DNA of 23,785 nt, taken from NCBI GenBank assembly GCA_046290215.1, contig JBKAGC010000024.1:1-23785 (forward strand). Reading direction: 5' to 3'. Numbering within the stretch: the stretch's first letter is position 1; every line of letters starts with the position of its first letter. A model generated the notes under the pieces. It saw only the letters and a program-made list of their open reading frames with translations, was not told the origin of the DNA and did not search any database. Shown in pieces: positions 1-7,563 of this stretch. The DNA is from JAHRVQ01 sp046290215. GTDB taxonomy: Bacteria > Pseudomonadota > Gammaproteobacteria > Pseudomonadales > Azotimanducaceae. The position numbers and the translations under genes were made by a program.

Positions 1-2
1 CG

Positions 3-98
3 CTGGACCGCATCAAAATGCGACCTGAGCAAAACGCAGAAGTTGTGGCGAAAGCCGAGGAGTTGGAAGAGGATCAGAATTTAATCCCTTTTAAATAG
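3..98 (+). CDS. C-terminal end of an unrecognised protein (partial)
   Basis: An open frame enters from the left edge and stops at TAG 96-98. It gives 31 residues, strongly charged and probably helical (KMRPEQNAEVVAKAEELEE), ending in NLIPFK. I do not recognise the family. The 3' end overlaps the last 25 bases of the convergent sigma-like gene. The opposite strand is also free of stops after that gene's TGA, so the coding direction here is not certain. I prefer the + frame because its composition (Glu/Lys/Ala amphipathic) looks like protein, whereas the antisense reading is a Ser/Ala/Thr run typical of a shadow frame. Confidence 0.4.
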   Translation: MDRIKMRPEQNAEVVAKAEELEEDQNLIPFK

Positions 99-370
99 GC
101 AATACCTGTTATCCAGGTAGACACCTTGGAACGTCCTTCGAAGCGGGCAGCTTTTTCCCAGACGACAAACATAGTGTCGTTGACCACTTCTTCCACCATA
201 TCTGGACGGCGCATTAGCCTGGAAAGGTAACGGGTTAGCGGTTGATAGTGCCGCGCATATAAAGCCTCAAAAGCCTTACGATCTTTGGTCGCTACTTGCT
301 GCAACAAGCGCAAATCTTCTTGATCTTGCTCCCCGCGCTGGGTTTTTAGCTCATGAATCGACTTTTTCAC
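74..370 (-). CDS. ECF-type RNA polymerase sigma factor with region 2 only (short or truncated)
   Basis: This 98-residue protein reads as the first half of an ECF sigma factor. Residues about 18-90 match sigma region 2, which binds core polymerase and the -10 element: a KDRKAFEALYARHYQPLTRYL helix, a VEEVVNDTMFVVWEKA core-binding helix, then RFEGRSKVSTWITGIAY. It stops after GIAYLKGIKF, where ECF factors normally continue through a linker into region 4, the helix-turn-helix that reads the -35 box (about 80 more residues). No frame in the remaining 73 bases is an obvious continuation. The start is GTG with a good GAGG ribosome site (complement of 376-379). It is divergent from the small gene at 437 and convergent with the partial gene at the edge. 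It could be a decayed gene or a genuine region-2-only factor. Confidence 0.7.
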   Translation of the reverse strand: MKKSIHELKTQRGEQDQEDLRLLQQVATKDRKAFEALYARHYQPLTRYLSRLMRRPDMVEEVVNDTMFVVWEKAARFEGRSKVSTWITGIAYLKGIKF

Positions 371-436
371 GGGAGCCTCGTTTAGAATTAAGCTAAATCA
401 TTATATGGTCTTAAGCGGAAATAACCAGCTACTGCG

Positions 437-631
437 ATGTCTGACTTTACATACACCACTGATAAAACCGGACGCATGACGATTTTTCACTATGGTAAGC
501 CGATCAAAGTTGTCAAAGGTAAGGCCGCGCTAAAACTGCAAGACCGCCTGGATTTGGCCAATGATGAGGAGCAACAACGCCTTATGGCAGCAGCTACCGG
601 AAACTATAAGCGCGGCAATGAAAGAGCTTAA
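437..631 (+). CDS. Small conserved hypothetical protein, 64 aa
   Basis: This is a 64-residue hydrophilic protein with no signal peptide or membrane segment. The N-terminal half (FTYTTDKTGRMTIFHYGKPI) looks like a small beta unit. The C-terminal half is helical and ends in TGNYKRGNERA. The pattern resembles a short conserved hypothetical seen in pseudomonads and related gammaproteobacteria; that is from memory of the family and no function is known to me. Its last 14 bases (618-631) overlap the start of the secreted Sel1/SPOR gene, so the two are probably cotranscribed and translationally coupled. A divergent 66-base spacer separates it from the sigma-like gene. Confidence 0.75.
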   Translation: MSDFTYTTDKTGRMTIFHYGKPIKVVKGKAALKLQDRLDLANDEEQQRLMAAATGNYKRGNERA

Positions 632-1427
632 GCATCAAACTTGCCTGTTAATACTCACCCTGAGCCTACTAGGTGCAGGGCCTGCCGCTGCGGAAACTTC
701 TGCGGCATTTACACCTGACTTTGACACCGCGGCAGAGCTCTACCGGCAAAAACAATACCCGGCAGCCTTTGCGGCCTTTTCTGAACTTGCTGAGACAGGG
801 GACCCCAGGGCGCAAACAATTACGGCACTTATGTATAAATTTGGTGAGGGTACCGAGCAAGACTTTCCCCTGGCATTTAAGTGGTACTTCGCTGCCGCCC
901 AGCAGGGTTACCCAGCGGCCCAGTACCATACCGGCGTCATGCTTGCCGACGGCCAGGGCATTGAAACTAACCAGGAAGCCGCGATCAAGTGGCTAACCTT
1001 GTCCGCAGAAAACGGCTTTGATCGCGCTATCGACAAGTTGGCCGACCTCAACGCCAGCGCTCAAGTCCTGGGACAAAGCAGTGACGAGCTATTGGCCTGG
1101 TCCACCAACTGGGACCTGTCCTTACCTGCCGACCTGAAACTCAATGATCAGGATCAGCGCGCGCTAGAACCCGACCCCGTGTATCTGGTTCAGGTTGGCG
1201 CCATGAGTACTCAGGGCGCAGCTAACAAGTTATGGCAAGTACTCACGTCCCATCATCAGGCGTTGTTCGAAGGCCGCAATCCCATTATCACCCTCGCTGA
1301 CAATTCCGATCGCCGGGTCTATCGAATTCAAACCGGACCGTTTGATGATTTTCGCTCTGCTGATGAGTTTTGTAATCGCTTAATGGCCAGCACCATACAG
1401 GCAGGTTGCTTGCCTTTAAAACAATAA
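618..1427 (+). CDS. Secreted Sel1-repeat protein with C-terminal SPOR domain
   Basis: I start this at ATG 618 rather than 561 because residues 1-25 then form a clean signal peptide (KELK, a hydrophobic LLILTLSLLGA core, then PAAA before the cut). The mature protein has Sel1-like repeats at about residues 36-140, with characteristic A-x-x-x-G and W-Y/A-A-A-Q-x-G-x-x-x-A-Q motifs (KWYFAAAQQGYPAAQYHTG, then KWLTLSAENGFDRA). A SPOR domain follows at about 187-267 (VYLVQVGAMSTQGAANKL ... YRIQTGPFDDFRSADEFC). SPOR domains bind denuded septal peptidoglycan, and Sel1 repeats are protein-binding scaffolds, so a periplasmic role at the cell wall or division site is the likely reading. The predicted mature length is about 244 residues. 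It overlaps the upstream small gene by 14 bases. Confidence 0.88.
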   Translation: MKELKHQTCLLILTLSLLGAGPAAAETSAAFTPDFDTAAELYRQKQYPAAFAAFSELAETGDPRAQTITALMYKFGEGTEQDFPLAFKWYFAAAQQGYPAAQYHTGVMLADGQGIETNQEAAIKWLTLSAENGFDRAIDKLADLNASAQVLGQSSDELLAWSTNWDLSLPADLKLNDQDQRALEPDPVYLVQVGAMSTQGAANKLWQVLTSHHQALFEGRNPIITLADNSDRRVYRIQTGPFDDFRSADEFCNRLMASTIQAGCLPLKQ

Positions 1428-1468
1428 CCTCGCCTTAACCACACCGGCAGCAACTCCTATCTCCTGAC

Positions 1469-1497
1469 TTGTAGTTAGCAAACCCAACTCTTAGTAT
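1469..1497 (+). promoter_or_regulatory. Possible sigma-70 promoter for the DUF3667/M15 pair
   Basis: A -35-like TTGTAG (1469-1474) and a -10-like TAGTAT (1492-1497) are separated by 17 bases, each matching four of six consensus positions. It sits in the 100-base gap after the SPOR gene and would place the start of transcription about 24 bases before the TTG start codon at 1528. This is consensus matching by eye only. Confidence 0.25.
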
Positions 1498-1527
1498 GAA
1501 CAGGTTTCGCTCGCCAGCAGGCAACCA

Positions 1528-2436
1528 TTGACCAGTAAACTCACGCCAACCGGACAACCAGCCTCTGAGCTAACGGGGGCTACTGATGCCCAGCCACAGA
1601 ATCAGTGCCCCAACTGCGGTGCAGCTTTGTACGGCCAGTTCTGCTTTGCCTGCGGGCAAAACCAAAAAGCCGTTGATCGGCACTTCATCACCCTGGTGAG
1701 TGAGTTTCTGGAGGACGTCTTCACACCAAACAGCCGCACCGCGCGAACTTTAACCGCGGTGTTGTTTCGACCCGGATTTTTAACCAGAGAGTACTTCTTC
1801 GGCCGAAAGGCTAAATACATACAGCCCATTCGCTTGTATCTGACCATGAGCATCTTGTTCTTTTTTCTGGTGTCTCTCACTGTTTCAGCACCAGAGGGTC
1901 AACCGCAAATTTCAGTTGGCGAGGAATCTACCATTTCGGTTGATACCAGCTGGCCCGGATTGTCAGAGGAAGACTCACAGCACTTAAATCAACGCCTAAC
2001 CGAACAAATTGCCAAGGCTAACAAACTCCTTAAGGAGGACCCGGATCGGGTGCGAGACATTGCCATCGACAATGCCCCACCGGTGATCTTCTGTCTGGTG
2101 CCGCTGTTCGCCTTGATTCTTAAGTTGGCCTATCTCAATCAGCGCCGTTTCTACACCGAGCACCTTGTACTGGCCCTGCACAATCACAGTTTTCTGTTTT
2201 TCGCACTTCTGCTGGAGACGCTGATTGATCTGGTCGCGTCGGGCAACATCAAAGAATGGTTAGAGATACCTATCGACGCCTGGATACCCATCTATTTATT
2301 GCTATCACTCAAGGTCTACTATGCAGAAAGCTGGCTCCTGACCCTGGTAAAATTTACCGTGCTCACCGTCAGCTACTGGTCCTTGTTTATGATTGTGGCC
2401 ATGAGTGCAGCCCTGGTGGGAGTGATGAGTTTATGA
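1528..2436 (+). CDS. DUF3667-type membrane protein with N-terminal zinc ribbon
   Basis: This 302-residue protein begins at a TTG codon; no ATG or GTG in frame would keep the zinc ribbon. Residues 27-42 hold C-P-N-C and C-F-A-C-G-Q (Cys27, Cys30, Cys39, Cys42), a four-cysteine zinc ribbon. The following FLEDVFTPNSRTARTLTAVL and RPGFLTREYFFGRKAKYIQPIRLYL stretch is the hallmark of the DUF3667 family. Four or more hydrophobic segments follow, at about 103-120, 183-203, 216-235 and 270-300, with a polar loop of about 60 residues between the first two. The molecular function of the family is not known to me. Its stop codon overlaps the start of the M15 peptidase gene (ATGA at 2433-2436), so the two are translationally coupled. 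Confidence 0.85.
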   Translation: MTSKLTPTGQPASELTGATDAQPQNQCPNCGAALYGQFCFACGQNQKAVDRHFITLVSEFLEDVFTPNSRTARTLTAVLFRPGFLTREYFFGRKAKYIQPIRLYLTMSILFFFLVSLTVSAPEGQPQISVGEESTISVDTSWPGLSEEDSQHLNQRLTEQIAKANKLLKEDPDRVRDIAIDNAPPVIFCLVPLFALILKLAYLNQRRFYTEHLVLALHNHSFLFFALLLETLIDLVASGNIKEWLEIPIDAWIPIYLLLSLKVYYAESWLLTLVKFTVLTVSYWSLFMIVAMSAALVGVMSL

Positions 2437-2945
2437 ATGTAACCGAGCAGTTGCTGCGCCTTGGCATCACTGCAAGACATATCGAGCATTGCAAAATGCC
2501 CCTGACAGACGAGGCTTGCACGCTGGTGGACGCCGGATTCGATGTTTTTGACCGCCCGCTGCAAATGACCGAGGACACCCTCACCGCATGGCAAGCAATA
2601 TCTAAAGCTGCTCAAGACGCCGGCATTGAACTACAAATTGTCTCGGGCTTTCGCTCGGTGGACTATCAGTGCGAGTTAATCGCGCGGAAACTCAAGGCTG
2701 GCCAGCGTATAGATAACATTCTCAAGGTCAATGCCATACCTGGTTACAGCGAACATCACACCGGACGGGCGCTAGATCTAACGACGCCAGACTGCCCGCC
2801 ACTGGAAACGGAGTTTGAAAATACTGCGGCGTTTGCCTGGCTACAGAAGCACGCCGAACATTTCAACTTTCGCTTATCCTACCCAAGAGACAATCCTGCC
2901 GGCATCGACTATGAGCCATGGCACTGGGCGTATCAGGACCAGTAA
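2433..2945 (+). CDS. M15-family D-alanyl-D-alanine (VanY-like) carboxypeptidase
   Basis: This 170-residue protein carries the zinc-peptidase M15B/VanY motifs: SGFRSVDYQ (71-79), S-E-H-H-T-G-R-A-L-D (106-115, with zinc ligands His108 and Asp115), and EPWHW (161-165, with catalytic Glu161 and zinc ligand His164). Family members trim the terminal D-amino acid from peptidoglycan stem peptides. I take the start at ATG 2433 because it gives an ATGA overlap with the DUF3667 gene; the longer open frame upstream only shadows that gene. No signal peptide is visible, so the enzyme may act in the cytoplasm on recycled muropeptides or leave by another route. It ends 9 bases from the convergent reductase gene, with no terminator between. 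Confidence 0.88.
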   Translation: MNVTEQLLRLGITARHIEHCKMPLTDEACTLVDAGFDVFDRPLQMTEDTLTAWQAISKAAQDAGIELQIVSGFRSVDYQCELIARKLKAGQRIDNILKVNAIPGYSEHHTGRALDLTTPDCPPLETEFENTAAFAWLQKHAEHFNFRLSYPRDNPAGIDYEPWHWAYQDQ

Positions 2946-2954
2946 GTCTCTTCC

Positions 2955-3776
2955 TTACTTTTGATACTTTTTCATCTTTTCGGCCAGCAAGGCTTTTTGT
3001 TCGTCTGACATTTTTTTTGAGGCGCCTTGCTGCGTTGTTTTATCCTTCGCAAAAACATACTTCTCTCGGACCACCTGACGCACACCAAAGCCAAGGTCCT
3101 TCAACTTTGGATAACAGTCATCGATCATCCCAGGATTTCCGCAGAGTAAAATATGATCGGTCTCGGGAATTAATGGCATTGAAAACAAGACGTCCTGTAC
3201 ATAACCACGGGTCTGGTTAACACTGAGACTATCGTCCGGATCACAACGACTAAGACATAAGTGTAAATGAAACCCTGAATTCACCGCGGCGAACTCAGTG
3301 AGCACATCGCCATAAACAAATTCGTGGTGATCTCTGGTGCCATAAAGGAAGTAAACCTCTGTTGTCTCACCTGACTGCCAACGCTGTCGTAATTGCGCCA
3401 ACATTGGCATAAAGGGGGCAATACCGACGCTCGTCGCGACCAAAAATAATCGCTTCGGCATCTCTTTTGGCAAAACGAGACGACCGAATGGTCCAGTAAC
3501 CTTCGCGCTTAAACCCTCTTCTGCAGAAAACAACAAACGACTTGCCCGTCCGCCTGTAACTGTTGAAATAACCAGGTCCATAACTGGCCCATTTGCATCT
3601 TCAAGAAAATTGCAAAGACTATAGCTACGTTCAAACTCGCCTTGTTCGTCGGTGAAGGTAAAGCGATAAAACTGCCCCGGTTCAAACTCAACGTCCTGGT
3701 CAGCGATAAAACGGAAATCCCGCGTCGAATCACTCAACTTAACGATACGGGTCAACTTCGCGTTAAAACTCTCCAA
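2955..3776 (-). CDS. Ferredoxin/flavodoxin-NADP+ reductase family protein (FNR)
   Basis: This 273-residue flavoprotein would transfer electrons between NAD(P)H and a ferredoxin, flavodoxin or similar partner. The FAD domain (about 1-100) shows PGQFYRF and the isoalloxazine-binding R-S-Y-S-L (50-54), with TGPFGRLVLP near its end. The NAD(P) domain (about 108-250) shows LVATSVGIAPFMPML (112-126), the YGTRDHHEF loop and the CGNPGM motif. No ferredoxin 2Fe-2S domain is attached. The C-terminus adds a Lys/Glu-rich tail (MSDEQKALLAEKMKKYQK) beyond the usual aromatic end of the family, around REKYVFAK. The start is TTG, with GAGAG a few bases upstream. It is divergent from the esterase gene and convergent with the M15 peptidase gene. 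Confidence 0.85.
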   Translation of the reverse strand: MESFNAKLTRIVKLSDSTRDFRFIADQDVEFEPGQFYRFTFTDEQGEFERSYSLCNFLEDANGPVMDLVISTVTGGRASRLLFSAEEGLSAKVTGPFGRLVLPKEMPKRLFLVATSVGIAPFMPMLAQLRQRWQSGETTEVYFLYGTRDHHEFVYGDVLTEFAAVNSGFHLHLCLSRCDPDDSLSVNQTRGYVQDVLFSMPLIPETDHILLCGNPGMIDDCYPKLKDLGFGVRQVVREKYVFAKDKTTQQGASKKMSDEQKALLAEKMKKYQK

Positions 3777-3885
3777 GGGACACTCTCATTATTTACATTG
3801 CTCTGGTGGGCAAATTGTCTCATAGACCCGTGATATTATTTCCCCGCATTTATTGCGGTTACTAGGCCGAGCAGCGGATCAACAC

Positions 3886-5067
3886 ATGAACATATCGGGT
3901 TACTGCCATCCTGACTTTGCGGAAGTACGCAGTCTGTTCGAATCCCTCTGGCAAGGTATCGAGGTGGGCGCCGCCACGTCTGCGTATCTCGACGGAGAGT
4001 GCATTTTTGATCTCTGGGGCGGCTTTACCGACCGTGCTCAAACCCAGAGCTGGCAACAAAACACGCTGGTTAACACCTACTCCATTAGTAAAGGCGTGGT
4101 GGCCACTGCTATTGCCAAATTGGTTGAGACCGGGGCTTTGGCCTACGAACACAAGGTTTGTGACTATTGGCCGGAATTCTCTCAGCAGGGTAAAGATCAG
4201 ATTACCATTGAGCAGTTACTGTCCCATCAAGCGGGTTTGTGCGGCATCAATACCCGAATCGAGGTAGAAGATCTGTATGATTGGGAGAAGATCACTGGTC
4301 TGCTAGCGGCCCAGGCACCGCTTTGGCCACCTGGCTCTGCAGCCGGATATCATCCCATTACCTGGGGTTACCTGGCAGGTGAACTGATCCGCCGGGCCAC
4401 AGGTCAAATGCCTGGAAATTACATTCAGGAACAGATTTGTGAACCGCTGGGGTTAAACTTTTATCTTGGCGTGCCTGACGCGGAACTGGCTAACTGCGCG
4501 GAATTGATCGGACCTAACCACATTCCAGACGACGCCAACCCGCGTAAGCACGCAACCCAGCAACCAGTAGCAGCACCGGCAGACGATACGGCGCAGGCGC
4601 ATCTATATCAGCTAGCCCAGCTCAATCCTGTAATCAGTCCTTTTAAACACGCCAGCAGCAAACCATGGCGACAAGCGCAAATACCGGCATCCAATGGCCA
4701 CAGCGATGCAAGCAGCCTGGCTAAACTTTATGGCGCTCTGGCCAAGGGTGGCAAAATCGAGCAGCACCGCCTACTTGACCCAGACGCTTTGTTAAGCGCC
4801 ACTAAGGGTGTCGTTGAAAATCAAATCGACCTGATCATGAAACATGTGATTAACCGATCTCGAGGCGGTTACATCCTCAGTCATGACCATAACTACGGCC
4901 CAACCACGACGGGATTTGGCCATGCTGGTGCCGGCGGCTCCATGGCTTTTGCCGATCCAGCCGCGAGGGTGGGATTTTCCTATGTCATGAATCAGCTGCA
5001 ACCAGAAGGTTACGGACCTCGATACAGCAAGATCGTAGAAAAAATATACCAAATCATCGCCATTTAG
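3886..5067 (+). CDS. Serine hydrolase of the beta-lactamase class C / family VIII esterase fold
   Basis: This is a 393-residue protein with the class C beta-lactamase fold. The nucleophile motif S-x-x-K is SISK (Ser66, Lys69). A tyrosine motif lies in GYHPITWGYLAGELIRRATGQ, and the third motif is H-A-G in FGHAGAGGSMAFADP near the C-terminus. The N-terminus (GYCHPDFAEV, then VGAATSAYLDGE and FDLWGG) is typical of EstB-like esterases rather than true beta-lactamases, so ester hydrolysis is the better guess. The substrate is unknown. I prefer ATG 3886 to the in-frame TTG at 3853 because it begins right at the conserved N-terminus. There is no signal peptide, so it is probably cytoplasmic. It is transcribed alone and divergent from the reductase. 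Confidence 0.87.
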   Translation: MNISGYCHPDFAEVRSLFESLWQGIEVGAATSAYLDGECIFDLWGGFTDRAQTQSWQQNTLVNTYSISKGVVATAIAKLVETGALAYEHKVCDYWPEFSQQGKDQITIEQLLSHQAGLCGINTRIEVEDLYDWEKITGLLAAQAPLWPPGSAAGYHPITWGYLAGELIRRATGQMPGNYIQEQICEPLGLNFYLGVPDAELANCAELIGPNHIPDDANPRKHATQQPVAAPADDTAQAHLYQLAQLNPVISPFKHASSKPWRQAQIPASNGHSDASSLAKLYGALAKGGKIEQHRLLDPDALLSATKGVVENQIDLIMKHVINRSRGGYILSHDHNYGPTTTGFGHAGAGGSMAFADPAARVGFSYVMNQLQPEGYGPRYSKIVEKIYQIIAI

Positions 5068-5411
5068 CCCCTAAAGCTCAATCGATACCCCACATTGTGG
5101 ATAACTAGACTATTCCGCCACATTTCTTTAAGAGATACCCGATTTAAATCCCCACCTTTGCTAAATTAGATCACTTTCATTAGGCCAGCATTCCCACTTC
5201 CCCTTAAAAACAACCATTCGAAATTTTTAACCAATCCATCTGCGTTAATCTGAGCCTAAAAAGCGACCAAGCCGCTTCCCCAGCACAAGCGTTCTGTGGC
5301 ACTATTGCCCATCGCAAAGTCGCCCACCCGGCGGCTTTTTGTTTATCCAGACCAAAAGTCTGCAGGAAGAACAGGGCGTCATATAAGAACGCCTGATTAA
5401 GTAGCGAATTA
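5068..5411 (+). other. Long intergenic stretch: candidate leader or small RNA before the importer operon
   Basis: These 344 bases have no credible coding frame. The first 150 are AT-rich without obvious structure. From about 5255 hairpins accumulate: AAGCG/CGCTT (5261-5277), CACA/TGTG (5284-5298), TTGC/GCAA (5305-5317), and the terminator at 5316-5342. A later small inverted repeat GGCGT/ACGCC (5375-5379 with 5389-5393) surrounds a TATAAG (5382-5387) that could be a -10 box, although its -35 match is poor. The arrangement suits a terminated small RNA, an attenuated leader of the importer operon, or simply the 3' UTR of the esterase gene. The sequence alone does not decide between them. Confidence 0.4.
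5316..5342 (+). terminator. Rho-independent terminator upstream of the importer operon
   Basis: The stem A-G-T-C-G-C-C (5318-5324) pairs with G-G-C-G-G-C-T (5330-5336) around a CACCC loop. It contains one G-T wobble, is extended by A-T pairs at the base, and runs directly into a T tract (TTTTTGTTT). It lies about 250 bases after the esterase stop and about 70 bases before the first permease. Confidence 0.65.
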
Positions 5412-6434
5412 ATGCGCGATTATTTTATTAGACGGTTGTTACTCATCCCACCTACCTTGCTAGGTGTGACAATCATTGTCTTCGCGATTACCCGCCTGGT
5501 GCCCGGCGGCCCCTTAGAGCGGGCCATTATGGAAACCCAACAAATCAATGCCGCCACTGGCAGCAGTAACTCAATGGCTGGCCAGAACATGGCCCTATCT
5601 GACGCCCAGCTCCAGGTGCTCAAAGAGTACTACGGCTTCGACAAGCCACTCCTGGAAAGCTACGTCGACTGGGTGATCAAGGTGATGCAGGGTGATCTGG
5701 GCAATTCTTATCGCTACAACGAGCCGGTTTGGGACGTCATTCAGAGCCGCTTTCCAGTATCTCTATACTATGGCCTTGTGACGCTAGTAATTACTTACTT
5801 AGTCTGCATACCGCTTGGCGTATTAAAGGCCATCAAACACCGCACCATGGTCGACAACCTGACTTCAGTGTTTATTTTTGTCGGCTACGCAATACCCGGC
5901 TACGTGCTCGGCGCCCTGCTTTTACTCTACTTCTCCGTACGACTGGAGTGGTTCCCCATGGGCGGCTTCGTCAGCTTGCGATTTGACGAGCTGAGCTTCT
6001 GGGGGAAGGCCGAGGACTTGCTCAATCACTCTGTCCTGCCCCTGATCTGCTACTTAATCGGCAGCTTCGCCTTCACCACGCTGCTACTAAAAAACCACTT
6101 AATGGACAATCTGGCGTCAGACTACATTCGCACCGCAATTGCCAAGGGCGTTTCTTTCCGTAAAGCTGTCACACGCCATGCCATGCGCAACTCTTTAATT
6201 CCCATTGCCACCACCTTCGGCCAGAACATTACGTTGCTGGTGTCTGGCTCTTTCTTGATTGAAACCGTATTCGACATCAACGGCTTTGGCTTACTTGGCC
6301 TCACCGCTATTTTGGATCGTGACTACCCAGTGGTTATGGGTGTGGTGCTGCTAGCCAGTGTTTTGCTGCTCATTGGTAACATCTTGTCCGACATTTTAGT
6401 GGCCCTGGTGGACCCAAGGATCAGGTTCCAGTAG
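5412..6434 (+). CDS. yejB: ABC peptide-importer permease, YejB-like
   Basis: This 340-residue inner-membrane permease begins MRDYFIRRLLLIPPTLLGV, the standard first helix of DppB/OppB/YejB proteins. The periplasmic part carries YGFDKPLLESY and GDLGNSY. The segment GYAIPGYVLGALLLLYFS followed by WFPMGGFVS...FDEL...K matches YejB more closely than DppB. The cytoplasmic ATPase-contact loop is DYIRTAIAKGVSFRKAVTRHAMRNSLIP, with the EAA-type A-x-x-x-G-x-x motif. It ends in the typical VDPRIRFQ. About six transmembrane helices are expected. With the next permease it would form the channel of a peptide (Yej: microcin C or antimicrobial-peptide type) importer. The next gene starts with no gap, at 6435. 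Confidence 0.9.
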   Translation: MRDYFIRRLLLIPPTLLGVTIIVFAITRLVPGGPLERAIMETQQINAATGSSNSMAGQNMALSDAQLQVLKEYYGFDKPLLESYVDWVIKVMQGDLGNSYRYNEPVWDVIQSRFPVSLYYGLVTLVITYLVCIPLGVLKAIKHRTMVDNLTSVFIFVGYAIPGYVLGALLLLYFSVRLEWFPMGGFVSLRFDELSFWGKAEDLLNHSVLPLICYLIGSFAFTTLLLKNHLMDNLASDYIRTAIAKGVSFRKAVTRHAMRNSLIPIATTFGQNITLLVSGSFLIETVFDINGFGLLGLTAILDRDYPVVMGVVLLASVLLLIGNILSDILVALVDPRIRFQ

Positions 6435-7502
6435 ATGCTTAATCTGAATCCGCAAACCCTGAAGAAACTGCGCCGCTTTCGTGAGATTAAACGCGGCTAC
6501 TACAGCTTTCTATTCCTTTGCGGCTTGCTGTTCGTTTTATTAATTGCTGAGGTCTGGGTGAATAGCCGCGCTCTGGTTGTCAGTTATGAGGGCGAGCTGT
6601 ACTTCCCAACCTACACAGCTTTCCATCCCGGCACGGATTTTGGTCTCGACTATGCGTACGAGACCAACTACCGGGATTTACAACAGAAATGGCAAGATGA
6701 AGGCAGTGACAACTGGCTCATCATGCCCCTTGTGCCGTACAACGAGTACGAGAACCATTCCACTACCGGGATCTATAAACCGGAACCCCCAAACTTTGAA
6801 ACCCGCCATTACCTGGGTACTGATACCACCTCGCGGGATATTCTCGCCAGGCTCGTGTACGGCACCCGTATTGCATTGCTGTTTGCCATCGCCTTTATGG
6901 TGGCTGTGTATGTCATCGGTATCGCCATCGGCTGCGCCATGGGCTATTTCGGTGGCGCATTTGATTTGATATTCCAACGCCTGATTGAAATCTGGTCGAA
7001 CATACCCTTCTTGTACATGGTGATCATCGTCTTCTCGGTGATACCGTCAACCTTCTCGATCCCCACCAGGATTGGCATATTGCTCACGGTCATGGTCTTG
7101 TTTTCATGGACCAGCATGACCTACTACATGCGTACAGAAACCTACAAAGAAAAGGCCCGCGACTATACCGCTGCGGCACGCATCATTGGCGCATCCAGCA
7201 CTCGCATTATCTTTAAGCACATTTTGCCGAATGTGTTGTCGACCCTCGTGACATTTATGCCATTTACTGTGGTATCGGCGATTACTGCCATCACCGCCCT
7301 CGACTTTCTGGGCTTTGGCTTGCCGGCGCCAACACCCAGTCTCGGTGAGCTACTCAAACAAGGCACAGCGAACTTGCGCACAGCATCATGGATTGTGATG
7401 TCAGCGTTTGTCACCCTGGTGGTGTTGCTCACCATTGTCACCTTTATTGGTGAAGCAGTGCGAGAGTCTTTCGACCCGAAGAAATTTACGGTGTATCGCT
7501 AA
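6435..7502 (+). CDS. yejE: ABC peptide-importer permease, YejE-like
   Basis: This 355-residue partner permease abuts YejB with no intergenic base. The N-terminus RFREIKRGYYSFLFL and the long periplasmic loop after the first helix (SYEGELYFP, then DFGLDYAYETNYRD) are YejE features. The LGTDTTSRDILARLVYGTRIALLF segment is common to DppC/OppC/YejE proteins. The ATPase-contact loop is DYTAAARIIGASSTRIIFKHILPNVL, followed by ITALDFLGFGLPAPTPSLGELLKQG. It closes with FIGEAVRESFDPKKF, as in YejE. It is in the same operon as the binding-protein gene 93 bases downstream. Confidence 0.9.
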   Translation: MLNLNPQTLKKLRRFREIKRGYYSFLFLCGLLFVLLIAEVWVNSRALVVSYEGELYFPTYTAFHPGTDFGLDYAYETNYRDLQQKWQDEGSDNWLIMPLVPYNEYENHSTTGIYKPEPPNFETRHYLGTDTTSRDILARLVYGTRIALLFAIAFMVAVYVIGIAIGCAMGYFGGAFDLIFQRLIEIWSNIPFLYMVIIVFSVIPSTFSIPTRIGILLTVMVLFSWTSMTYYMRTETYKEKARDYTAAARIIGASSTRIIFKHILPNVLSTLVTFMPFTVVSAITAITALDFLGFGLPAPTPSLGELLKQGTANLRTASWIVMSAFVTLVVLLTIVTFIGEAVRESFDPKKFTVYR

Positions 7503-7541
7503 ACGGTTTAGAAACGAAATCCATCTAACATGGCACACACA

Positions 7542-7563
7542 ATAGATTAAACATTCAATCTAT
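7542..7563 (+). other. Inverted repeat between permease and binding-protein genes
   Basis: A perfect 7-bp inverted repeat ATAGATT/AATCTAT (7542-7548 and 7557-7563) with an 8-base loop sits in the 93-base gap, 32 bases before the binding-protein ATG. It is AT-rich with no T tract, so it is not a classical terminator. It may be an RNA-processing or stability element that raises binding-protein levels, or an operator. Confidence 0.35.

Noticed and set aside
561..617. Longer start for the Sel1/SPOR protein
   Set aside because: It would bury the signal peptide behind 19 hydrophilic residues and overlap the small upstream gene far more.
3853..3885. TTG start 11 codons upstream of the esterase ATG
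   Set aside because: The family N-terminus (GYCHPDF) begins right after the ATG, and the extra residues look like non-coding sequence.
3886..5067. Antibiotic-resistance beta-lactamase
   Set aside because: The S-x-x-K and H-A-G motifs are shared with family VIII esterases. There is no signal peptide, and the N-terminal pattern is esterase-like.
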